DNA from: HK-STAS-PATE-34 sp031973435
Lineage (GTDB): Bacteria; Patescibacteriota; Minisyncoccia; Phycocordibacterales; UBA9973
Length of the DNA stretch: 64,000 bases
NCBI GenBank assembly: GCA_031973435.1
Contig: DALYDA010000001.1
Location: 14,808 to 78,807, forward strand
Reading direction: 5' to 3'
Within the stretch, counting starts at the first letter, position 1. Every line of letters begins with the position of its first letter. Shown here piece by piece: positions 59,239-64,000 of the stretch. A program made the position numbers and the translations under genes. The notes beneath the pieces were generated by a model, which was given only the letters and a program-made list of their open reading frames with translations, was not told the DNA's origin and did no database searches.

Positions 59239-59583
59239 TTACTTTATTTTTGCTACTACTTTTGCAAATGTTTCTGGGTGATTCTCTGCAAGGTCAGCTA
59301 GGATTTTGCGGTCAAGGGCAATATTTGCCTTCTTGAGAGCTCCTATGAACTTAGAGTAAGATAGTCCATGGTCACGAACTAGAGCATTTATCTTTACGTT
59401 CCATAGCTTTCGTCTGTCATTTTTCTTGTCCTTTCTGTGTGCAAATGAGTACGCACCAGCATGTCGGATAGCATCCTTTGCTGCGGCCTCCTTAGTACTT
59501 CTACCAAAACGGTACCCCTTTACTTGTGCGAGGGTGTTTTTTCGTCTCTTGTTTTTTATTGTTCCTCTTTTTACTCTAGACAT
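59239..59583 (-). CDS. rplT: 50S ribosomal protein L20 (bL20)
   Basis: 114-aa assembly protein. MSRVKRGTIKNKRRKNTLAQ, AYSFAHRKDKKNDRRKLWNV and LVRDHGLSYSKFIGALKKAN are conserved. It is last in the infC-rpmI-rplT operon, the canonical order. L20 represses this operon in model bacteria. Confidence 0.95.
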   Translation of the reverse strand: MSRVKRGTIKNKRRKNTLAQVKGYRFGRSTKEAAAKDAIRHAGAYSFAHRKDKKNDRRKLWNVKINALVRDHGLSYSKFIGALKKANIALDRKILADLAENHPETFAKVVAKIK

Positions 59584-59616
59584 AATGTGTATTTAAAATA
59601 ATTTCTAATCTGATAG

Positions 59617-59823
59617 TTATGATTTCTTTGTAGATCTTCTGATACCGTTCTTTATGGTGTTTCTGATCTTGTTTGAAACTTGTATTTCTACAGGCTTCTT
59701 TCCTGCGAGTTGCTTTGTTCTAGATTGCTTTGCTCTAAAGTGGTTGAACCCTGGCTTTCTACCGATGAGTTTACCGTTCTTTGTAACTTTGAATCTTTTT
59801 GTTAGCGATTTGTTTGTTTTCAT
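59617..59823 (-). CDS. rpmI: 50S ribosomal protein L35 (bL35)
   Basis: 68-aa basic protein: TNKSLTKRFKVTKNGKLIGR, HFRAKQSRTKQLAGKKP. Between infC and rplT as usual. The motif CTTATCACTTATTACTAATA directly precedes its ATG and recurs before rplX and rpsN. Confidence 0.92.
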   Translation of the reverse strand: MKTNKSLTKRFKVTKNGKLIGRKPGFNHFRAKQSRTKQLAGKKPVEIQVSNKIRNTIKNGIRRSTKKS

Positions 59824-59865
59824 ATATTAGTAATAAGTGATAAGGTTTTTTGAATAGTGTTTGTA

Positions 59866-60390
59866 TTATTGCTTTTTTGTATCTTTCTCTAAAGTAACGA
59901 TAAATCCTTTTGGACTTTTTACTATACCGTCTCCAGTTTTGTAATTTACTGTAATAAAACGTAGTACTCGGTCTAGTCTTTCTCTGAGAAATTTCTCATC
60001 CATAAACTTTGTTCTACCAGAGAGGAAGAGTTCAACTTTTACTCTGTGTCCTTCTCCTAGCCAGACTGACGCTGTTTTTGCTTTTAGAGCAAGGTCATGA
60101 TCTCCAGTTCCAACCTTTATCTGTATAGATTTGGTTTCACTTGGCTTGGATCCTGCCTTACTTTTCTTTGCTTTCTTGTTTTGTTCATACAAAAACTTAC
60201 CAAACTCTACAATCTTTGCAACAGGTGGGTTTGCAAGGGGAGCGATCTCTACGAGATCCAGTCCTTTTGCTTCTGCCATCTTCAGAGCTTCTTCGGTTGG
60301 GAAAGTACCCAAATTGTTGTCGTCTGCGTCTAGCAGGCGCACTTCCCGAGCTCTTATTTGCTTGTTTGTTTTATAGGTTGGCGTTCGCAC
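59866..60390 (-). CDS. infC: Translation initiation factor IF-3
   Basis: Prevents premature subunit joining and checks start codons. GTG 60390 (RTPTYKTNKQIRAREVRLLD) gives 174 aa, the usual length; a longer ATG frame to 60444 or 60504 would extend beyond the family N-terminus and across the smpB promoter. IF3-N has EVRLLDADDNNLGTFPTEEA and AKGLDLVEIAPLANPPVAKI; IF3-C has IQIKVGTGDHDLALKAK and GHRVKVELFLSGR. Rare-type start codons are typical for infC. Confidence 0.92.
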   Translation of the reverse strand: MRTPTYKTNKQIRAREVRLLDADDNNLGTFPTEEALKMAEAKGLDLVEIAPLANPPVAKIVEFGKFLYEQNKKAKKSKAGSKPSETKSIQIKVGTGDHDLALKAKTASVWLGEGHRVKVELFLSGRTKFMDEKFLRERLDRVLRFITVNYKTGDGIVKSPKGFIVTLEKDTKKQ

Positions 60391-60484
60391 GGTCTTGTGG
60401 AGTGCAATAAATTGTACGAAAGTTATTCTATACCAAAAAGGCATTTTGGTCAATGTTTTTGGGCTTTTATGATACCATGTTCGT

Positions 60485-60925
60485 ATGGCCCTAATAGATA
60501 ACAAAAAGGCATATTTTAACTATGAAATACTCGATACCTACGAGGCCGGGATCGAGCTTTTGGGCTATGAGGTAAAGGCTGTAAGGGGAAGCAAGGGGTC
60601 TCTGGACGGTGCCCATGTGACTATAGTCGCAAATGAGGCATTTATAGTAGGACTCCTAGTATCGCCATACCAGGTGAAGAACACTCCCGAGGAATATAAC
60701 CCAAGGAGACAGAGAAAGCTCCTTCTAAAGAAGAAAGAGATTGAAACGCTCATCAAGCGTACAGGAGAGAAGGGTTTGACAATAGTGCCTATCAAGTTGT
60801 ATAATAAAAACTCAAAGATAAAGGTTGAAGTTGCTCTTGTTCGGGGAAAAAAGAAGTATGACAAGAGAGAGACTATAAAGAAAAGAGATATCGAAAGAGA
60901 ACTGGGAAGAACTTTGAAAAGATAA
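60485..60925 (+). CDS. smpB: SsrA-binding protein SmpB
   Basis: 146-aa tmRNA partner needed for ribosome rescue. KKAYFNYEILDTYEAGIELL, GYEVKAVRGSKGSLDGAHVT and RKLLLKKKEIETLIKRTGEK are the family core, and the basic C-terminal tail KKYDKRETIKKRDIERELGR is the ribosome-inserting part. A TACCAT box ends 6 nt before the ATG. The tmRNA gene lies 121 bp downstream, forming a compact trans-translation module. Confidence 0.96.
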   Translation: MALIDNKKAYFNYEILDTYEAGIELLGYEVKAVRGSKGSLDGAHVTIVANEAFIVGLLVSPYQVKNTPEEYNPRRQRKLLLKKKEIETLIKRTGEKGLTIVPIKLYNKNSKIKVEVALVRGKKKYDKRETIKKRDIERELGRTLKR

Positions 60926-60926
60926 T

Positions 60927-61036
60927 TTGAGAATTCTTGTGTGGAAGTACACGGACAAGGCTTTCGTATTTATACGATGGCGCACCTTGAGTGCGGTGGG
61001 ATGCGTGTGGTGATACTTCCACTCGAGAATTCTCAA
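60927..61036 (+). ncRNA. Large imperfect inverted repeat between smpB and tmRNA
   Basis: 23-nt arms at 60927-60949 and 61014-61036 (TTGAGAATTCTTGTGTGG versus CCACTCGAGAATTCTCAA, one mismatch and one wobble) with inner ACACG / CGTGT, TCGTAT / ATACGA and CGCA / TGCG hairpins. It could be a processing structure of a joint smpB-tmRNA transcript or a small palindromic mobile element. There is no T-run, so not a simple terminator. Confidence 0.45.
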
Positions 61037-61046
61037 GTAAAATAAT

Positions 61047-61432
61047 GGGAATGACAGGCATCGACAAGTTGGTGACTTGTCTCCTTGGCATGTCGAGCAT
61101 GAACGTAATCTCGTAAAAATTCGTTCAAAACATAAATGCAAAAGCATTTTCTGTAAAATCACCATACTTCGGTGTGGCTGACTTTGCATTCGCTCGAGTA
61201 GCGTAAGCACTCGCGAACGTTTCTACTCTTGATCTCTGATAGAGGATAGAAGCGCAATAAATCGGGGTAAGGAGGGTTGTATGTCTGGCAACCCTCCCGA
61301 CAATTTAGGACTCGGTCTATATCTTTTTTGTCTCTTTATAGGATATTGTCTTAAATCAAAAAGATGACTACACATGTAGATAAGTAGATGAGGCTTTCTT
61401 GCACGGGGGTTCGAATCCCCCCATTTCCACCA
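61047..61432 (+). ncRNA. ssrA: Transfer-messenger RNA (tmRNA)
   Basis: The 5' end GGGAATG pairs with 3' CATTTCC to form the tRNA-like acceptor stem; the third pair is G-U, the alanine identity element. The T-arm GGGGGTTCGAATCCCCC and an encoded ACCA end follow. The resume frame most likely starts at GCA 61138 and encodes AKAFSVKSPYFGVADFAFAR-VA before TAA at 61204. Pseudoknot-forming repeats fill the rest. It tags stalled nascent proteins for proteolysis with SmpB. Confidence 0.93.
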
Positions 61433-61484
61433 ATAAAAACATTTGCGCCTACGGGCGCTTTTGTTTTTTTGGTGGAAATGAATG
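61422..61484 (+). terminator. tmRNA terminator within a larger inverted repeat of the tmRNA 3' end
   Basis: GCGCC-TAC-GGGCGC with T-runs after the CCA end. The acceptor end CATTTCCACCAA (61422-61433) is mirrored by TTGGTGGAAATG at about 61471-61482, so the whole forms a long hairpin. Confidence 0.65.
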
Positions 61485-61640
61485 AAGCGCTCGAGCGCTT
61501 CATGTGGGGGATTCGAAAAGCTTCTCCGTTATTTTCTGAAACCTTGTTTCAGAAAATCGGAAAGGTGTACTGGAACTGTGATTGAGAACAATCACCTACT
61601 GGGTAAGGAAAGAATCTCTATAATTATTTGCTAAATAAGG
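61485..61640. other. Non-coding stretch with three palindromes
   Basis: GAAGCGCTCGAGCGCTTC (perfect 18-nt palindrome, about 61484-61501), ATTTTCTGAAAC / GTTTCAGAAAAT and GTGATTG-AGAA-CAATCAC hairpins. No ORF or known RNA recognised. Confidence 0.5.
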
Positions 61641-61645
61641 AGTTG

Positions 61646-61674
61646 TTGACAATCCTGTATTTTCATAGTAATCT
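61646..61674 (+). promoter_or_regulatory. Promoter of small-gene cassette 1
   Basis: TTGACA (61646-61651), 17 bp, TAATCT (61669-61674), then TTCAAAAAACATAATA to the ATG. Nearly the same as the promoter at 62975. Confidence 0.8.
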
Positions 61675-61690
61675 TTCAAAAAACATAATA

Positions 61691-62086
61691 ATGAAAAAGT
61701 GCATTCTTGTAGTTTGTCTTACCCTCTCTTTCTTCGCTGCGCAGGCTCAAGCAAAAACGTATGTAGTTATTCCATACGATACCATCTCCGCGTGGACCGA
61801 CGAGCATAGCACTGATATGTCACGGGAAATGTATATTATATATCTTGCTGCAGCATGGGAGATGCGACCGGCCACTCAGCATGAAATAGAAATCAGTATA
61901 GATATCGATTGTTATAGTGATAGTGGAGTACTCATTTCTTCCGAGATAGTTCAGATGACTGAATGTTGTTACTATTTTCCTTACAAGGAATGTAACAGCG
62001 GAATCGTAGGGACCATACGGGATACCGAACTATGGCTCCTTGCATATAAAAGAAAAGTATATTATTTATTTATATCTGAAGAATGA
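61691..62086 (+). CDS. Small secreted hypothetical protein, 131 aa
   Basis: No family recognised. ATG 61691 gives a clean signal peptide (KKCILVVCLTLSFFAAQAQA, cleavage likely after AQA) and a mature domain of about 110 residues with a Cys pair (TECCYYFPYKEC). An earlier in-frame start overlaps the promoter and is rejected. It has its own promoter and terminator and is one of three short genes between tmRNA and ftsH with similar control regions. Confidence 0.7.
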   Translation: MKKCILVVCLTLSFFAAQAQAKTYVVIPYDTISAWTDEHSTDMSREMYIIYLAAAWEMRPATQHEIEISIDIDCYSDSGVLISSEIVQMTECCYYFPYKECNSGIVGTIRDTELWLLAYKRKVYYLFISEE

Positions 62087-62087
62087 G

Positions 62088-62107
62088 ACCCTCCTGGAGG
62101 GTTTTTT
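62088..62107 (+). terminator. Intrinsic terminator after cassette gene 1
   Basis: ACCCTCC / GGAGGGT hairpin with T6. Confidence 0.85.
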
Positions 62108-62136
62108 ATTTTCGTTCTCGCCTCACTAAGGGGTTC

Positions 62137-62165
62137 TTGACAATACATCAAGTATGTATTAATAT
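62137..62165 (+). promoter_or_regulatory. Promoter of small-gene cassette 2
   Basis: TTGACA (62137-62142), 17 bp, TAATAT (62160-62165), then GTCAAAAAACATTTACG to the ATG. Confidence 0.75.
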
Positions 62166-62182
62166 GTCAAAAAACATTTACG

Positions 62183-62929
62183 ATGATATTTAATTTAAAC
62201 ACCCATTTGCCTATTTTTGGGGTAAAACTTCAAGAGCGCTTTGTCCTTGCGGAAATGAGTAGTATCTTCATGACAACACTCAGTGGTGAGGAAAAGTCGA
62301 GATTCAATCTTTATCTTTCTGATCTTCTGTGTTCAGATGGATGTGGGGCGAAAATGGATATTGCTTATCATGGCTTTCACGATCATGTTCATGACAAAGC
62401 GAAGGATAATGATATTGTGTTTTCTCCTGAATATAAGCATAGAAAAGGAGAAAGAGCAGACAATATCTGTGTTTCTGTCGACTCAAAAAGTATTAAAAGT
62501 TTCCAAGACTTTCTTTGGTCTGTAGAAAAAGCACAGAAGTTCAAAGCCGACTTTATTTCGGATATGTGGGCTGTGCTTGAACTTCATGGAGATCTCGGTT
62601 ATTTAGGTTTCAAGATTATGGTTCGCGGGGAGGTTGGGAAAACAAAACTTTATCTGTATGAAACACATAAGAAGTTGCCCATCGTTCCGTTAATCAAAGT
62701 GGCGGAGAACGCGCGGGAGTGTCTCGGACTTATCCTCGAACTTGATGGTGATCCAGATTCCTTTGAACAGGGAGACAAAAATTTTGCAAAAAATCCAATG
62801 ACTGCTTCTATTATGAAATGGGCAAAGGAATATTTTACTTTGAATGGCTTGGGTGATAAGGATATTCACTTTTCCTGGACAAGGAAATATAAATATCTTG
62901 TGAGAGAAGATGAACCGTTACCATTTTAG
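62183..62929 (+). CDS. Hypothetical cytosolic protein, 248 aa
   Basis: No family recognised. No signal or TM segment. His/Asp-rich stretch AYHGFHDHVHDKAKDNDIVF could bind metal. Helical middle (FQDFLWSVEKAQKFKADFIS) and a C-terminal basic-aromatic end (HFSWTRKYKYLVRED). Own promoter and terminator. Confidence 0.65.
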   Translation: MIFNLNTHLPIFGVKLQERFVLAEMSSIFMTTLSGEEKSRFNLYLSDLLCSDGCGAKMDIAYHGFHDHVHDKAKDNDIVFSPEYKHRKGERADNICVSVDSKSIKSFQDFLWSVEKAQKFKADFISDMWAVLELHGDLGYLGFKIMVRGEVGKTKLYLYETHKKLPIVPLIKVAENARECLGLILELDGDPDSFEQGDKNFAKNPMTASIMKWAKEYFTLNGLGDKDIHFSWTRKYKYLVREDEPLPF

Positions 62930-62950
62930 GTAACGGTTTTTTATTTTTTA
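62913..62950 (+). terminator. Intrinsic terminator after cassette gene 2
   Basis: AACCGTTACC / GGTAACGGTT hairpin overlapping the stop codon, with T-run. Confidence 0.85.
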
Positions 62951-62974
62951 TGCTCTAAGTAATTTAGAGATTTC

Positions 62975-63003
62975 TTGACATAACTCTATGTTTTTAGTAA
63001 TCT
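62975..63003 (+). promoter_or_regulatory. Promoter of small-gene cassette 3
   Basis: TTGACA (62975-62980), 17 bp, TAATCT (62998-63003), then TTCAAAAAAATTCAAT to the ATG. Confidence 0.8.
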
Positions 63004-63019
63004 TTCAAAAAAATTCAAT

Positions 63020-63292
63020 ATGCCTCAAATAGCAATAAAAGCTCCAATGTCCAAAGAGGAGTTCGAAAAAATGGAACCAGGCGACAAGATAGTTGATCCT
63101 TCTGGTTTTGATTGGACGTTTCAAAGATCTGTCCCAAATGAACATTTCCCAACCGCCATATTCAAAACAGAAGGTGAAGAATTTGAAATATATTTCAATC
63201 ACCATGAAGACGTGTTACAAGAAGCAGATGGCGGGGGAGTTATGATTCAGTTGAATTGTTCTGAGTCAAAATTTATAAAATCCGGTTTATAA
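63020..63292 (+). CDS. Small acidic hypothetical protein, 90 aa
   Basis: No family recognised. Acidic, soluble, SH3-like beta pattern at PGDKIVDPSGFDWTFQRS, then FPTAIFKTEGEEFEIYFNHH. Third member of the cassette row, ending in an imperfect CCGGTTT / AAACTCGG terminator at 63279-63307. Confidence 0.6.
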   Translation: MPQIAIKAPMSKEEFEKMEPGDKIVDPSGFDWTFQRSVPNEHFPTAIFKTEGEEFEIYFNHHEDVLQEADGGGVMIQLNCSESKFIKSGL

Positions 63293-63336
63293 AACTCGGG
63301 TTTTTTTATTATCGATTTTTGCTATACTCTATACCT

Positions 63337-64000
63337 ATGGCGACAAAAAACAACAAACAACCAAAAATATCTCCTAAGTTTACTCCGCCTTCATTTGGAA
63401 GGAAAAAGGGCAACAAGCCAGACAGTCTTTTGGGCTTCCTTCTAAATACAGCATTCTTCTTCATAGTGATAGTGGGACTATATACTCTCGTTTCAGGAAC
63501 AGGCCCACGTCCTACAGAAATAGCGCTTTCAGATTTGGCTTCCAAAGTAAAGATAGGAGAAGTAACTTCAATAACAGTAAAAGGTGACACTCTAGACATT
63601 GTCGGTCTCGATGGACTCGCATATACAACAAAGAAGGAAAGAGAAGACTCATTGTCACAGACACTTTCAACATACGGAGTAACTTCTGAGGAACTGTCAA
63701 AAGTAAATCTTTCGATAAAAACAGAATCAGGTTTCTGGTATATCCTAGGCAACATATTGCCTATACTCATACCACTTGGTTTCATCGTTCTTTTCTTTTG
63801 GTTTATGTCCAAGCAAGCAAAGGGTGCTGGTATGCAGGCATTTTCTTTCGGACAATCAAAAGCAAAGATCACAGATCCAAATGACAAGAACAACAAAGTA
63901 ACATTCAAAGATGTAGCAGGTTGCAAAGAAGCAAAGATTGAACTCGGAGAGATTGTGGACTTTTTGAAAAATCCAAAAAAGTTTATCGATATAGGTGCTC
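63337..64000 (+). CDS. ftsH: ATP-dependent zinc metalloprotease FtsH (N-terminal part, runs off the window)
   Basis: 221 residues visible. N-terminal cytosolic tail rich in Lys/Pro, TM1 (SLLGFLLNTAFFFIVIVGLY), a periplasmic domain with STYGVTSEELSKVNLSIKTE, TM2 (YILGNILPILIPLGFIVLFF-WF), then the AAA linker KAKITDPNDKNNKVTFKDVA and GCKEAKIELGEIVDFLKNPK, the diagnostic start of the FtsH ATPase. The zinc HExxH lies beyond the window. A TATACT box at 63323-63328 precedes the ATG by 8 nt. It degrades misfolded membrane and tagged proteins. Confidence 0.95.
   Translation, partial: MATKNNKQPKISPKFTPPSFGRKKGNKPDSLLGFLLNTAFFFIVIVGLYTLVSGTGPRPTEIALSDLASKVKIGEVTSITVKGDTLDIVGLDGLAYTTKKEREDSLSQTLSTYGVTSEELSKVNLSIKTESGFWYILGNILPILIPLGFIVLFFWFMSKQAKGAGMQAFSFGQSKAKITDPNDKNNKVTFKDVAGCKEAKIELGEIVDFLKNPKKFIDIGA

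Noticed and set aside
61388..61432. tRNA gene
   Set aside because: The T-arm and CCA end belong to the tmRNA; there is no anticodon arm immediately upstream.

Overview
This AT-rich window looks like a chromosomal segment of a Patescibacteria/CPR (Parcubacteria-type) bacterium. The support is a fusA/tuf-S10-spc ribosomal protein cluster with no rpmD (uL30) between rpsE and rplO, a known CPR trait, plus a pared-down type IV pilus/ComEC set, GYAW-repeat surface proteins, an orphan VirD4-like ATPase and smpB/tmRNA. Start codons mostly lack a Shine-Dalgarno sequence, and many -10 boxes end only 6-7 nt before the start codon, which implies leaderless mRNAs. Two runs of ten N (4560-4569 and 52428-52437) are assembly gaps.

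Layout. 1-7.4 kb: the end of a PH-domain membrane protein, then pilB, pilC and three pilin-like proteins. 7.4-12.8 kb: tpiA-pgk, a HIT hydrolase, recJ and RNase HI. 13-21 kb: the ComEC channel half and, 4 kb away, its detached metallo-beta-lactamase half, with an esterase, superoxide dismutase, an ECF sigma factor and its DUF5667 partner. 21-24.7 kb: a site-2-type protease, a GYAW-repeat surface protein, rpsL and rpsG. 24.8-33 kb: a truncated MurD-like protein, fusA, an SDR, a foreign-looking gene and two MYG1/DHH-like proteins. 33-51.5 kb: tuf and the S10/spc cluster through secY, adk and map, interrupted twice. 51.5-64 kb: VirD4-like ATPase, ndk, a 6S-like RNA candidate, a beta-CASP nuclease, rplT/rpmI/infC, smpB, tmRNA, three small genes with matching promoters, and the start of ftsH.

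The standout is at 37.65-40.31 kb, between rplB and rpsS in the normally inviolate S10 operon. A 433-aa protein with an IS110-Transposase_20/Nop-like core is flanked on both sides by arrays of a 12-nt repeat, a 9-nt spacer, a different 13-nt repeat and another 9-nt spacer, with a strict period of about 43 bp (27 first-type repeats in total). This is the architecture of a TIGR-Tas system (Tandem Interspaced Guide RNA arrays with a Nop-domain Tas protein), a recently described RNA-guided DNA-targeting family. No RuvC or HNH nuclease is recognisable in this Tas protein. The arrays end in + strand intrinsic terminators, and the locus is insulated by an 18-bp-stem terminator after rplB and a fresh promoter before rpsS.

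How it fits together: the pilus, pseudopilin and ComEC parts suggest DNA uptake or surface attachment by a reduced epibiont; the central block is the translation core; trans-translation (smpB, tmRNA) and FtsH supply quality control; and the TIGR-Tas island is an accessory, probably defence or gene-control, system.
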